Origin: Imperialibacter sp963977595
GTDB taxonomy: Bacteria; Bacteroidota; Bacteroidia; Cytophagales; Cyclobacteriaceae
Assembly: GCF_048007035.1 (NCBI RefSeq)
Contig: NZ_CP180355.1
Span: forward strand, 1,426,001 to 1,490,000
Length of the DNA stretch: 64,000 nt
Direction of reading: 5' to 3'
Positions 1-9,630 of this stretch are shown here, piece after piece (within the stretch, counting starts at the first letter, position 1; every line of letters begins with the position of its first letter). Made by a program: the position numbers and the translations under genes. The notes below the pieces were generated by a model that was given only the letters and a program-made list of their open reading frames with translations, searched no databases and was not told where the DNA came from.

Positions 1-221
1 TTCATGTTTCTAATTGGTTTTGGTGAAACATTTTGATGATGCTAAGGTATAAGCGGGAGTTAGCGTAGGGTATGATGCCACGAACCGAAAAGAGTGACTT
101 TTGTCACTTTCAACAATGCCTTACCAAAAAATTTAATGGAGGTATTCGATGTAAAATCGATCAAATGTGATAAAAAATTCTAAATTAGGATCACTATTTA
201 AAATAATATTTGGCATTAGAG
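1..221. other. Intergenic region at left window edge
   Basis: No gene could be supported here. It lies downstream of the amidase stop. A short perfect hairpin (AGTGAC at 93-98, loop TTTT, GTCACT at 103-108) has no clear T-run on either side, so I do not call it a terminator. A CAT at 3-5 could be the start of a minus-strand gene leaving the window, but two codons are not evidence. Confidence 0.4.
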
Positions 222-1889
222 TTATTCTAGCTTAGGATGTTTCTTGTGCCAGTCTGTAGCATTCTGGTATGCTTTTGCCACCGCCAGCACTGTTCCTTCA
301 TCAAATAACCGGCCTGTGAAGGTAATGCTGGTGGGAGTGCCATCATCAGAAAAGCCGTTGGGCAGCACCACCGATGGGTGGCCGCTAAGATTGGTGACCC
401 GCAGGTTCTTGCCTTCTCTGGAAGGAGCCAGGTACACATCCACTTTATCAAAAACACTGGTCATGTCCTGGATAAGTTGGGTTCTCAGTCTGTTTGCCTG
501 GATATATTCGACGGCAGGAATTAACCGGGACTCCCTGAAGCTATTGGGCCAGCCCCACTTTAACTGGTTCACCAGCTGGTCGTCCCGCCCACTTAAAGTC
601 AATTCCTCAAAAGCCGCTGCAGCCTCTGCCGAAAGGATGATGGTCATATCCCCAACTGGCTGGTTGGGCAATTCAATTGGTATAAGTTCTGTTCCGAGTT
701 CTTTCAAGACCTGTAGGGCCACGCTATCCTGACCATAAAAAGCATACTCCCCGTCAAAATCCTCCTTGACGTAGCCAATCCTCAATGCTTTCAAATCAAT
801 CGTGGGTTCATAGTAAAAAGGAAAATCCAGCACCATAGCGTCTTTTCCGTCAGGTCCGCCAATCGCAGCCAAAACAATGGCACAGTCTTCCACATTGCGG
901 CACAATGGGCCTAGCTTGTCCATGCTCCAGCTAAGGGCCATGGCGCCGTAGCGGCTTACTCTGCCATAAGTGGGCCTCAGGCCAGTTACACCACACACAG
1001 TGGATGGTGACACAATCGACCCCAACGTTTCCGAACCAATAGCAAAAGGCAACATGCCTGCTGACACAGTGGATGCCGAACCCGCCGATGAACCGCTACT
1101 ACCCTTCTCGGTATTCCAGGGGTTCCGTGTTTTACCCCCAAACCAAATATCGCCCATGGCAAGAGCGCCAAGTGTGGTTTTTGCCACCAAAATTGCCCCA
1201 GCGTTTTCCAGCCGCTCGACAACAGTCGCATCAACCTCAAACTCCTGGTCTTTGTAGGGCATGGCCCCCCAGGTTGTTTTGAAGCCCTTCTTGGACAGCA
1301 AGTCTTTGGCACCAAAAGGAATGCCATGCAAAAGACCTTTGTAGTTACCCTGTGAAATTTCCTTGTCAGCATTTGCAGCTTTTTCAAGTGCATAATCCTC
1401 TATGAGGGTCACGATGGCGTGCAGCTGTGGATCAAGCTTCTTAATTCTGTCTATATAAAACTGGGTAAGCTCAAGTGAGGAAATTTGTTTGGTTCGGATG
1501 AGCTCCGCCAACTCTCCGATACTCATAAAAGCCAGCTCCTCATCAGTGGCAGGTCGCAAGGTTCCAGTGTAATCGCCAAATTTCAACCCTTTAAAATGGC
1601 TTTGGTGGCGAAAGCCCAAGGGGAGCGGATTAAACTGCATGGCTGGCACCACGTCGTTAGCCAATGGGCTCCTGCGCATAGAAAGAAAGCTCTCCCTTTG
1701 CGAAGCAATACCCTCAAGCATGGAGTCTGCTTCGGCACGGGTAAGCGGCACTCCTATCAGTTCACCTGCTTTGATAATATTGTCGCAGCTAATCGTTTCC
1801 TCATTTGTTAGCGACACGTACTGGCCCAGACAAAAGAAGACAACTGCCACAAGAGTAAATAGAGCGACCTTACCAAATACTGCTTTCAT
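222..1889 (-). CDS. Amidase signature family hydrolase, exported
   Basis: Probable amide hydrolase of the amidase signature family (Ser-cisSer-Lys triad), 555 aa. A hydrophobic N-terminus (residues 6-22) looks like a signal peptide or anchor, so the enzyme should act in the periplasm or at the membrane. The catalytic lysine is in GIPFGAKD (Lys195), the cis-serine in the Gly/Ser-rich stretch KGSSGSSAGS (about Ser265), and the nucleophile in GSETLGS (Ser291); the family consensus for the last is GSDTGGS, so Leu replaces one Gly. A typical VTGLRPTYGRVSRYGA block follows. The ATG at 1889 precedes the signal directly. It is divergent from the sulfatase pair. The substrate cannot be told; this family includes cytosolic GatA, but the signal peptide and the absence of gatB/gatC argue against that role. 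Confidence 0.88.
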   Translation of the reverse strand: MKAVFGKVALFTLVAVVFFCLGQYVSLTNEETISCDNIIKAGELIGVPLTRAEADSMLEGIASQRESFLSMRRSPLANDVVPAMQFNPLPLGFRHQSHFKGLKFGDYTGTLRPATDEELAFMSIGELAELIRTKQISSLELTQFYIDRIKKLDPQLHAIVTLIEDYALEKAANADKEISQGNYKGLLHGIPFGAKDLLSKKGFKTTWGAMPYKDQEFEVDATVVERLENAGAILVAKTTLGALAMGDIWFGGKTRNPWNTEKGSSGSSAGSASTVSAGMLPFAIGSETLGSIVSPSTVCGVTGLRPTYGRVSRYGAMALSWSMDKLGPLCRNVEDCAIVLAAIGGPDGKDAMVLDFPFYYEPTIDLKALRIGYVKEDFDGEYAFYGQDSVALQVLKELGTELIPIELPNQPVGDMTIILSAEAAAAFEELTLSGRDDQLVNQLKWGWPNSFRESRLIPAVEYIQANRLRTQLIQDMTSVFDKVDVYLAPSREGKNLRVTNLSGHPSVVLPNGFSDDGTPTSITFTGRLFDEGTVLAVAKAYQNATDWHKKHPKLE

Positions 1890-1991
1890 ACCTAGGGATT
1901 ATATCACAGTTTAATGAATAAAATAGAATTCAGCATGGCAAATATTAGCAAGAAGCCATTTATAAATGTGGATGGTTTTCTATTTTTAGCC

Positions 1992-3497
1992 ATGAGGAAA
2001 GAATATTGCCCAATTTTTAGTACCAGCTCTCTGGTCGCCCTGTTTTTTTGTCAAGTTTTGGTGGGATGCTCACAAAAGAAAGAGGAGCCTCAAAAACCCA
2101 ACATTGTTTTCATTTTCACTGATGACCAGCGAGCAGATGCACTGGGAGCAGCGGGTAACGAAATTATTAAAACACCCAACCTCGATGCACTTGCAGAAAA
2201 TGGTGTGCGCTTCACTAACAACTACTGCATGGGCTCTATTCATGGAGCAGTTTGCGCCCCGAGTCGAGCCATGCTCATGAGTGGCAAAAGCCTTTACCAT
2301 GTATACGACAAGCTGGACACAGTCACCACCATGCCGCAGGTATTGGCCGCCAATGGTTACACCACTTTTGGCACTGGCAAATGGCACAATGGTGGCGACA
2401 GCTTTCTGGCTTCGTTTCAGCAGGGAAAGAACGTATTTCTGGGGGGAATGGATGATCACTTCAATACCGCTGTCCGTGACAAAGTGAATGACTCCACTTT
2501 TACCGAACCTGTAGAAAAAGGCTTCTCTACTGATCTTTTTGCTGATGCGATGATAGACTTCATTACCTCACAAAAAGGAGCCGAAAAGCCCTTCTTTGCT
2601 TACATTGCCTTCACAGCCCCCCACGACCCGAGAAGTCCATTGCCACAATACCTGGAGCAGTATGCGGGAGACACCGTTCCTTTGCCAGCCAACTTTAAGC
2701 CCTGGCACCCATTCAATTTTGGGGAAATAAATGAAATGCAGGTAAGAGATGAGCACCTGGCGCCCTGGCCGAGAGACCCAGGGATGATTCAAGACCAGCT
2801 CAGGGAATACTACGCCATGATTACCCATGCCGACAAAAGAATAGGCGACATCATCGCTTCGATTGAAGCCAGCGGCTTTGCCGACAACACAATAATTGTC
2901 TACGCCGCCGACCATGGGCTTGCACTGGGAAGCCACGGGCTGGTGGGAAAACAAAGCCTGTATGAGCACAGCATGAAGGCACCACTGGTTTTCGCAGGCC
3001 CTGGCTTGCCAGCCAATGAAACCAGAGATGCACTGGTTTACCTCTACGACATTTTCCCTACACTTTGCAACCTCACAGGTATAGAACCACCTGAGGGTGT
3101 GGATGGGAAAGACATTTCGAAGGTAATTATGGGCAAAGAAGGAGGTGTAAGAACCTCGCTATTCACCACCTACAGAGGCACGCACCGGGCAGTGCGGGAC
3201 AAAAAATGGAAATTGATAAGGTACCCGATGATAGACCACACACAGCTCTTCGACCTTGAAAATGATCCTGATGAACTAGTCAATTTGGCTGGAAAAAAGG
3301 AACATGAGGTAAAAGTGAGGGAAATGATGGGCTTGTTAAGCAGCTGGCAAAGGAAAACCGACGACACGCTGAAGCTTACCGCCAAAACCATTGTGCCAAT
3401 GGAGTACGACCCAACTACCTTCGAAAGGAAGCCGGACGTGCACCAACCTCCTTTTGTACTTGAAAAATACTTCAAAGAATACAAAGCGCAACCATGA
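1992..3497 (+). CDS. Sulfatase lipoprotein (S1 family)
   Basis: Type I sulfatase, hydrolysing sulfate esters, probably on a polysaccharide or glycan. The start chosen is the ATG at 1992, not the upstream in-frame ATG at 1914, because it places an SPII signal (VLVGC, Cys26) at the right distance. Residues 37-50 (NIVFIFTDDQ) hold the metal-binding Asp pair, and CAPSR (Cys88) is the motif converted to formylglycine. Residues HKG-like GKWHNGG and the late ADHGLALGSHGL segment also fit the family. The modifying enzyme is not in the window. The stop overlaps the next sulfatase start (ATGA), so the two are translationally coupled. Family assignment is firm; the sulfated substrate is unknown. Confidence 0.93.
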   Translation: MRKEYCPIFSTSSLVALFFCQVLVGCSQKKEEPQKPNIVFIFTDDQRADALGAAGNEIIKTPNLDALAENGVRFTNNYCMGSIHGAVCAPSRAMLMSGKSLYHVYDKLDTVTTMPQVLAANGYTTFGTGKWHNGGDSFLASFQQGKNVFLGGMDDHFNTAVRDKVNDSTFTEPVEKGFSTDLFADAMIDFITSQKGAEKPFFAYIAFTAPHDPRSPLPQYLEQYAGDTVPLPANFKPWHPFNFGEINEMQVRDEHLAPWPRDPGMIQDQLREYYAMITHADKRIGDIIASIEASGFADNTIIVYAADHGLALGSHGLVGKQSLYEHSMKAPLVFAGPGLPANETRDALVYLYDIFPTLCNLTGIEPPEGVDGKDISKVIMGKEGGVRTSLFTTYRGTHRAVRDKKWKLIRYPMIDHTQLFDLENDPDELVNLAGKKEHEVKVREMMGLLSSWQRKTDDTLKLTAKTIVPMEYDPTTFERKPDVHQPPFVLEKYFKEYKAQP

Positions 3498-5014
3498 TAA
3501 ATAGCTCCTCAATAAAGGCACTTTCGCTTGTGACTTTGGTGGCAGCACTTGGCTGCAAAACGGAACCAGCTGAGGAAAGTACGCCTAAACCCAACATCAT
3601 CGTTATCCTGGCTGACGACCTGGGCTATGGCGATGTGAGCGCTTATGGCTCCAACACCATAAGCACTCCCAATATTGACCAACTTGCTGAAACAGGCCTC
3701 CGCTTTACGCAAGGCTATTGTACTTCAGCCACTTGCACACCCTCGAGGTATGGGTTGCTGACAGGTGTTTATCCATGGCGAAATAAGGATGCAAGGGTAT
3801 TGCCTGGCGATGCACCTGCACTGATACGGCCTGGGATGGCAACTCTCCCCTCCCTTTTAAAGAAAGCTGGCTACAAAACAGCGGTCGTTGGCAAATGGCA
3901 CCTTGGTCTTGGCGACGGCAATGTAAACTGGAACGAGCGCATTAGCCCAGGCCCAAACGATATCGGCTTTGACTACAGCTACATGATGGCTGCCACTAAC
4001 GACAGGGTGCCAACAGTTTTTGTAGAAAACCAAAAAGTGGTTGGGCTTGAAGCACACGACCCATTGATGATCAACTATAAGGAGAATTTTCCGGGGGAGC
4101 CTACCGGCAAAGACAACCCTGAGTTGCTAAAAATGCACCCTAGTCATGGTCATGACATGAGCATTCACAACGGCATCTCCAGAATAGGCTTTATGAAAGG
4201 TGGAAAAGCTGCCCTGTGGCGGGATGAAGACATGGCTGATGTATTTATCGATAAGGCCAGGGAATTTATCACAGAGCAAAAGGATGGTCCTTTCTTCCTG
4301 TACTTTGCATTGCACCAGCCCCATGTTCCCCGCACGCCTAACGAAAGATTTGTTGGCCAATCGGGCATGGGGCCACGTGGTGATGCCATTGTGGAAGCCG
4401 ACTGGTGTGTAGGCGAAATCACAAAACACCTCGAAAGCCTGGGGTTGTCAAAAAATACTTTGATCGTCTTTTCGAGCGATAATGGGCCTGTAATAGACGA
4501 CGGATATGAGGATCAGGCTGTAGAACTTCTCGGCGATCACCAGCCATTGGGCCTGCTTAGAGGCGGAAAATACAGCCTGTTCGATGGTGGTACGAGGGTT
4601 CCATTTATTGTCAGCTGGCCGGGGACAGTTAAGGCTGGCGTTTCGGATGCTTTGGTTTGCCAGGTCGACCTGCCAGCCTCCCTTTCATCGTTGGTAGGTG
4701 TAACGGCGGATTCCGGCACCATTGCCGACAGTAAAAACGTGATGGATGCGTTGCTTGGGAAATCTGATATGGGCCGAAGCTCTCTGGTTCTGCATGCATC
4801 GGGCACGCAAGCAATTCGTAACCTGAAGTGGTACCTCATTCCTCCACATGATGGCCCGGCAATTTACCAGCACACCAACACAGAGTCAGGGCGTGACACA
4901 GCTATGCAACTCTATCAGATATCAGACCCCGGCCAAAAGATAAATGTAGCTGTCGAAAATCCTGAGGCCGTGGCAGAATTGGAGGCACTGCTGCTGGCGG
5001 AAAAGAACAAATAA
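3494..5014 (+). CDS. Arylsulfatase-like sulfatase lipoprotein
   Basis: Second type I sulfatase, 506 aa, sharing an ATGA overlap with the upstream one. It has an SPII signal ending LVAALGC (Cys21), the metal-binding ILADDLGYGD segment (Asp41, Asp42), the formylglycine motif CTPSR (Cys81), GKWHLGLG, and the SSDNGP motif common in arylsulfatase A-like enzymes. It is clearly divergent from its partner, so the two probably attack different sulfate positions of one substrate rather than being a recent duplication. No glycoside hydrolase or SusCD pair is adjacent, so the target polymer cannot be inferred. Confidence 0.93.
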   Translation: MINSSSIKALSLVTLVAALGCKTEPAEESTPKPNIIVILADDLGYGDVSAYGSNTISTPNIDQLAETGLRFTQGYCTSATCTPSRYGLLTGVYPWRNKDARVLPGDAPALIRPGMATLPSLLKKAGYKTAVVGKWHLGLGDGNVNWNERISPGPNDIGFDYSYMMAATNDRVPTVFVENQKVVGLEAHDPLMINYKENFPGEPTGKDNPELLKMHPSHGHDMSIHNGISRIGFMKGGKAALWRDEDMADVFIDKAREFITEQKDGPFFLYFALHQPHVPRTPNERFVGQSGMGPRGDAIVEADWCVGEITKHLESLGLSKNTLIVFSSDNGPVIDDGYEDQAVELLGDHQPLGLLRGGKYSLFDGGTRVPFIVSWPGTVKAGVSDALVCQVDLPASLSSLVGVTADSGTIADSKNVMDALLGKSDMGRSSLVLHASGTQAIRNLKWYLIPPHDGPAIYQHTNTESGRDTAMQLYQISDPGQKINVAVENPEAVAELEALLLAEKNK

Positions 5015-5018
5015 AAAA

Positions 5019-5047
5019 AGCCCGGCGCTCTAAAAGATCACCGGGCT
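5019..5047 (-). terminator. Hairpin with T-run on the minus strand only
   Basis: A 7-bp stem (AGCCCGG at 5019-5025, CCGGGCT at 5041-5047) sits just after the sulfatase stop. The run of eight A lies on its left side, so the U-run would form only in a minus-strand transcript. It may still mark the end of the sulfatase transcript as a hairpin, but it reads as an intrinsic terminator only in the opposite direction. Confidence 0.4.
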
Positions 5048-5209
5048 ACCAAACCTAATCAACCGTGCAACGTTAAACGTTGCTGCCCCCGAAAGGGCAT
5101 TACCAAACTTGGCTTGCAAAGTAGTTAATAGCAAAAATGTGTCTGCTATACACATTGTAAAAAATTGTCATAGAACCGTCTCCCGGGGTCACAATTAGGT
5201 CTGTCGCTT

Positions 5210-6013
5210 ATGACACATTTAAAAAACTGCCAGATACCAGAGCAACTCCGTCCCTTTGTTAAGGCGATTTACCTGATGCAGGCGCCTGGCACGTGGGAGC
5301 CCCCTCCCCATTCACGAGTACTTCCCGACGGATGTGTTGAACTGTTCGTCAATATTGGCGACACCGCCGATTCATTTGAGGTGAATGGACGAAAAATAAA
5401 TGGCAGTAGCTTCATCACGTCCCGAATGAACTGCTTTATGGATATTTCCAGCCCGAAACAGGTTCACTTTATTACCGTATGGTTTTATCCGGGTCGATCC
5501 TGGCCTTTTTTCGATGTTCCAATGTCAATTGTAGCCAACCAAACAGTGTGTTTGAGCGATATTGGTAAATCGCAGGCTGAAGCGGCGAAAGAGATGGAAC
5601 AAAGAGTCGAGGCTACTTTGTCCGACGAGGAGAAGGTGCAAGTCGTTCAGGAGTTTCTTATTGAGAAATTGAGTCGAAACTATAGAGCTGAAGAGTCATT
5701 TCAATCCACTCTGACACTCATTGAAAAATCGCTGGCCCAGGTCAGCGTCGACTCGATAGCCAGGGCGGTAGGGCTCAGCCATCGGCAATTACTTAGAAAG
5801 TATGACCAGTGTTTGGGCTTGGGGCCAAAAGAATACATTAAAATGAGAAGATTTCTCTCAGCTTCTGAGTTGTTGAAAGTGGCCAAATGGAGTCTCACAG
5901 ACGTCGCCTACGAAACCGGGTATTTCGACCAGGCGCATTTTATCCACGACGCAAAACAGTTTTCCGGGATGACGCCAGGCGAATTGCGCCAGGCAAAAAA
6001 TGTACTTTTCTGA
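5210..6013 (+). CDS. AraC family transcriptional regulator
   Basis: 267 aa DNA-binding regulator. Residues 1-150 are a sensor-type N-terminal domain of the kind found in Bacteroidota AraC proteins (CQIPEQLRPFVKAIYLMQAP and LPDGCVELFVN). The C-terminal 100 residues hold two helix-turn-helix motifs: SIARAVGLSHRQLLRKY and LTDVAYETGYFDQAHFIHD, followed by the family signature FSGMTPGELR. It stands alone after a 195-nt gap and precedes a small reductase gene by 61 nt, which it may control; the target and effector are not visible. Confidence 0.9.
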   Translation: MTHLKNCQIPEQLRPFVKAIYLMQAPGTWEPPPHSRVLPDGCVELFVNIGDTADSFEVNGRKINGSSFITSRMNCFMDISSPKQVHFITVWFYPGRSWPFFDVPMSIVANQTVCLSDIGKSQAEAAKEMEQRVEATLSDEEKVQVVQEFLIEKLSRNYRAEESFQSTLTLIEKSLAQVSVDSIARAVGLSHRQLLRKYDQCLGLGPKEYIKMRRFLSASELLKVAKWSLTDVAYETGYFDQAHFIHDAKQFSGMTPGELRQAKNVLF

Positions 6014-6074
6014 TGTCCGATTTTTACAATTCAAGTAACAACAGCTTACCGACCTTTGTCAAAAAACTTAAATT

Positions 6075-6611
6075 ATGCGCAAAGTAAATCTCTACATCGC
6101 TATGAGTCTCGATGGCTACATCGCCAAAGAAGACGACAATATTGATTTTCTGTCACAAGTACAGGTGCCTGGTGAGGACTATGGCTATGCGGAATTCACC
6201 GCTGGCATCGACACGGTCATTTGGGGCAGGAAGACATACGACAAAGTATTATCATTTGGAGGAGACTTTCATCACAAGGACAAAAAGGTGTGGGTGCTAT
6301 CCAATAGCAGAACCGGCAAGGATGAAAACGTTGAGTACTTTAATGACTTGGCGGCTCTCATTAAAAAACTCAAAAAGGAAAAGGGCAAGGACATCTACTG
6401 CGACGGTGGTGGCGACCTGGTGTTTGAACTGCTCAAGCACTCTTTCATTGACAGGGTAATCGTTTCGGTCATTCCGCATTTGCTGGGTAACGGCATTAGA
6501 TTGTTTAAAGACGGCCGCCCGGAGCAAAACCTGACTTTCAAAAAAAGTCTGACTTTCCCCTCGGGGCTGGTGCAGCTATGGTACGATAAAAAGGAAAACA
6601 AAAAGGTGTAA
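6075..6611 (+). CDS. Dihydrofolate reductase family protein (RibD C-terminal-like)
   Basis: 178 aa cytosolic NADPH-dependent reductase-like protein with the DHFR fold. It starts KVNLYIAMSLDGYIAKEDD, the family hallmark, and has VIWGRKTYDKVL and the nucleotide-binding CDGGGDLVFELL segment. It resembles the YwjB/YyaP group rather than folate-cycle DHFR, so the real substrate is unknown. It follows the AraC regulator on the same strand and precedes a DUF1801 gene; such small general-purpose enzymes often cluster in Bacteroidota. Confidence 0.9.
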   Translation: MRKVNLYIAMSLDGYIAKEDDNIDFLSQVQVPGEDYGYAEFTAGIDTVIWGRKTYDKVLSFGGDFHHKDKKVWVLSNSRTGKDENVEYFNDLAALIKKLKKEKGKDIYCDGGGDLVFELLKHSFIDRVIVSVIPHLLGNGIRLFKDGRPEQNLTFKKSLTFPSGLVQLWYDKKENKKV

Positions 6612-6679
6612 TGCTTTGGGCTGCAGTCCCTTGCATTTAAAGTAGATTTTTCTTAGTTCCCCAATCAAAATACATCACT

Positions 6680-7105
6680 ATGGCCTACGAATTAAAAACA
6701 AAAGTCAACGATGTAAGCGTGGAAGGCTTTCTCGACAAAGTGGAAGATGAGAAAAAACGAAATGATGCCTTTGAGGTGCTGAAGCTGATGAAGGAGGTGA
6801 CTGGCGAAAAACCAAAGATGTGGGGGTCATCTATAGTTGGTTTTGGCACCTATCGCTACAAATATGCCAGTGGACAGGAAGGTGATTGGATGATAACAGG
6901 CTTCTCGCCAAGAAAAACGAGCCTTACGCTCTATATCATGCCAGGCTTTGGGCGGTACGAAGAGCTGATGCAGAAGCTCGGAAAGTACAAAACCGGGAAG
7001 TCTTGTCTCTATATCAATAAGTTGACTGATGTAGATGTTGACGTTCTAAAGACGCTGGTCAAAGAGTCGGTGGATTATATGAATAAGAAGTATAACTCTG
7101 CCTAA
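6680..7105 (+). CDS. DUF1801 domain protein
   Basis: 141 aa cytosolic protein of the DUF1801 (YdhG-like) family, with no established enzymatic role. Recognisable parts are the N-terminal helix FLDKVEDEKKRNDAFEVL, the KMWGSSIVGFGTYRYKY core and the C-terminal GKSCLYINKLTDVDVDVL. No signal peptide. Same strand as the DHFR-like gene, 68 nt downstream of it. Confidence 0.88.
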   Translation: MAYELKTKVNDVSVEGFLDKVEDEKKRNDAFEVLKLMKEVTGEKPKMWGSSIVGFGTYRYKYASGQEGDWMITGFSPRKTSLTLYIMPGFGRYEELMQKLGKYKTGKSCLYINKLTDVDVDVLKTLVKESVDYMNKKYNSA

Positions 7106-7149
7106 TATTCTCTTCGATCGAACGAAAGAAAAATAAAACGAAAAGAAGA

Positions 7150-7180
7150 TTGATAAACATCAAATCTACAACTACTTTTC
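7150..7180 (+). promoter_or_regulatory. Candidate Bacteroidota promoter
   Basis: TTG at 7150-7152, a 20-nt spacer and TACTTTTC at 7173-7180, matching TAnnTTTG in seven of eight positions. It would start transcription about 20 nt before the IPT/TIG lipoprotein gene. The mismatch at the last base lowers confidence. Confidence 0.35.
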
Positions 7181-7205
7181 CGTCAATTTTTCTAGCCCTG
7201 TCATC

Positions 7206-9569
7206 ATGATTAATAAACGAGTTCTTGTTTGGCACTGTGTGTCTATTCTATTCCTTGCAAGTATATTCTTTATTGTTTCATGCGGTCAAGAAGACCCAGA
7301 GCCCGTTCCGGTAATCTCTAGCTTCAGCCCAGACAACGGGATTGCGGGAGACACTGTGACCATTTTGGGTGAAAACTTTAGCAATTTAGCAGAAGAAAAT
7401 ATTGTAAAGCTCAATGAAACTACAGCAACTGTAATTTCGGCAACCCCCACGGGCTTAGTAGTTAGGGTGCCTGCCACTGCTTCTACCGGGAAAATATCTG
7501 TCACCGTAAATGGTCAGACTGGCATTTCTGATATTGCCTTCACAGTGTTCCAGTCTCCAGAAATAGCCAGCTTTTCGCCATCATTTGGGCCGAGTGGGTC
7601 AGAAGTAACAATCACTGGAAAAAACTTCAGTTCAGCCCCAGAAGAAAATTTGGTTACACTTGGTGGCATTCCGGTTACGATAGTATCTTCAACCGAAACT
7701 ACCTTAAATATTATAGTGCCTGAGGAAGCAATAACTGGAAAGTTCGAACTAACTGTACATGAACTTTCTACAAATTCAGTGGAAGAATTCATCGTCCCAC
7801 CAATAGTTGAAAGCTTTACTCCAAAAAATGGAACCATAGGGTCCACCATTGAAATAACTGGGTCAGGTTTCAGTCCTGAGCCATCCAAAAACATTGTAAT
7901 GTTCAATGGGGTAGCTGCAACTGTCTCGTCCTCAACTGCTAAGTCAATACTTGTGGTGGTGCCCGAACTGGCAGCGACTGGAAAAATCACTGTCACGGTT
8001 AGCAGTCATACTGTTATTTCTCCCGAAGATTTTGCTGTACTACCAATGATAAGCACATTCTCACCTTCGGTTGGTGCAGTCGGGGCAACTGTGACAATTA
8101 CTGGGTCAGGGTTTAGCATTTCGCCCACCGGAAACTCGGTGAATATCAATGGAGTGCCTGCGATTGTCAGCCAAGTGAGTGCGACAACGATAACTTTCAA
8201 AATTCCTGAGACAGCCACTTCCGGACAAATTACAGTGACAACAGAAAGTAATTCGACAACAAGTACGGCGACATTTGAAGTAGTCATTGAAGCCGCCGCC
8301 GGTGGTGGCGATTATGATATGGGCAACAGTATTGGAGTTGATAGTTTCGGTAATACGTATATAGTTGGCTCATTCAGAGGATCCGCAGGTTTTGCAGGAA
8401 CCTTGTTAAGCTCTTTTGGGTCGGACGACATCTTTGTCGCAAAATACAATTCCAATTGTGACCTGACTTGGGTAAAGCAAATAGGAGGCGCAGATTCCGA
8501 TATCCCGGCAACAATTGTTGTTGACCTGTTGGGCAATTTATATGTGGCAGGAAGAATTTTTAACCAAGCGTCGTTTGGGGGAATTGTGAAAGGGGAATCG
8601 GGCAGCAATCTGTTTGTGACAAAATTAAATACATCAGGAGATGTAGCGTGGGTCAAAACCTTTGTCTCCAATAGTTCACAGGTTCCTTCTTTTAGTTCAA
8701 TGGTATCAGATCTAGCTGGAAATCTATATTTAGCCGGGTTCTTCGCAGAGTCAATTTCAGTTGGATCATCCAGTTTGATTTCTAACGGCGGCACCGACCT
8801 ATTGATTATGAAGTTGAATTCTGCGTCTGGAGATTTATTGTGGGCAAAAAATATGGGGGGAGATTCTGACGACTTTGGAAGTGCTATTGAAATTAATGCC
8901 AACGATGAGTTATTCCTGGCTGGTGCGTTTTTTGAAACTACTCATTTAGGGGACAAATCTCTTACGTCACTCGGTTCTTTGGATGCATTTGTTGCAAAGC
9001 TCGATGCAGAGGGGAATCCGATTTGGGTAAAACAACTTGGGGGTGGTAACTATGATAATATTTACTCTTTAGCGGCTGATAGTCAGGGGAACCTTTACGG
9101 GGTAGGATACTTTACGGGATCAGCCACAATTGCTTCAGCCCCTATTGTTGCTCAAGGAAACGAAGATATCCTCATTGCTAAATTTGCGACTTCTTCGGGC
9201 GATCTAGTTTGGGTGAAAACTGAAGGAGGGTATAATTACGACAACGCTCGATCCGTTGACCTCGATAATAACGGGAATATTTATGTAACTGGATACTTCT
9301 CAACCAGCGCCTTTGACGATTTTGGTCTCACTACAGAAATGAACAGTCGTGATGCCTTTGTAGCCAAATACAATCCGAGTGGGGAAATTCTATGGGCTCA
9401 AAAAGCTGGCGGACCGGAAGATGACTATGGTCAGGCTTTGGCTGTTGGAGCTAACGGTATTGTCCACATTACCGGAAGCTTTACTGAAACAGTTACATTT
9501 GGATCTACTGCATTAACAAGTTTTGGAGGAAGCGATATCTTTCTTTGGAAAATATGGCAAGGAGAATAA
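7206..9569 (+). CDS. IPT/TIG and SBBP-repeat lipoprotein
   Basis: 787 aa cell-surface or periplasmic lipoprotein (SPII signal FFIVSC, Cys26). About residues 33-362 form four consecutive IPT/TIG immunoglobulin-like domains, each opening with a pattern like SFSPxxGxxGxxVTITGxxF. From about residue 365 there are seven repeats of roughly 57 aa (pattern GNxYxxGxF ... DxFVAKYN ... WxKxxGG), the SBBP beta-propeller repeat, enough for one seven-bladed propeller. There is no catalytic motif and no C-terminal secretion domain. Role is likely adhesion or binding, by analogy only. The gene appears monocistronic. Confidence 0.88.
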   Translation: MINKRVLVWHCVSILFLASIFFIVSCGQEDPEPVPVISSFSPDNGIAGDTVTILGENFSNLAEENIVKLNETTATVISATPTGLVVRVPATASTGKISVTVNGQTGISDIAFTVFQSPEIASFSPSFGPSGSEVTITGKNFSSAPEENLVTLGGIPVTIVSSTETTLNIIVPEEAITGKFELTVHELSTNSVEEFIVPPIVESFTPKNGTIGSTIEITGSGFSPEPSKNIVMFNGVAATVSSSTAKSILVVVPELAATGKITVTVSSHTVISPEDFAVLPMISTFSPSVGAVGATVTITGSGFSISPTGNSVNINGVPAIVSQVSATTITFKIPETATSGQITVTTESNSTTSTATFEVVIEAAAGGGDYDMGNSIGVDSFGNTYIVGSFRGSAGFAGTLLSSFGSDDIFVAKYNSNCDLTWVKQIGGADSDIPATIVVDLLGNLYVAGRIFNQASFGGIVKGESGSNLFVTKLNTSGDVAWVKTFVSNSSQVPSFSSMVSDLAGNLYLAGFFAESISVGSSSLISNGGTDLLIMKLNSASGDLLWAKNMGGDSDDFGSAIEINANDELFLAGAFFETTHLGDKSLTSLGSLDAFVAKLDAEGNPIWVKQLGGGNYDNIYSLAADSQGNLYGVGYFTGSATIASAPIVAQGNEDILIAKFATSSGDLVWVKTEGGYNYDNARSVDLDNNGNIYVTGYFSTSAFDDFGLTTEMNSRDAFVAKYNPSGEILWAQKAGGPEDDYGQALAVGANGIVHITGSFTETVTFGSTALTSFGGSDIFLWKIWQGE

Positions 9570-9630
9570 CTCAATTTTCGAAGAGCCCATTACTCAAGGT
9601 CAATAACACCACTTCACCACCCTTACCTCC

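Noticed and set aside
1914..1991. Upstream in-frame ATG for the first sulfatase
   Set aside because: It would put 26 extra residues before a normal SPII signal peptide; the ATG at 1992 gives the correct lipoprotein N-terminus.
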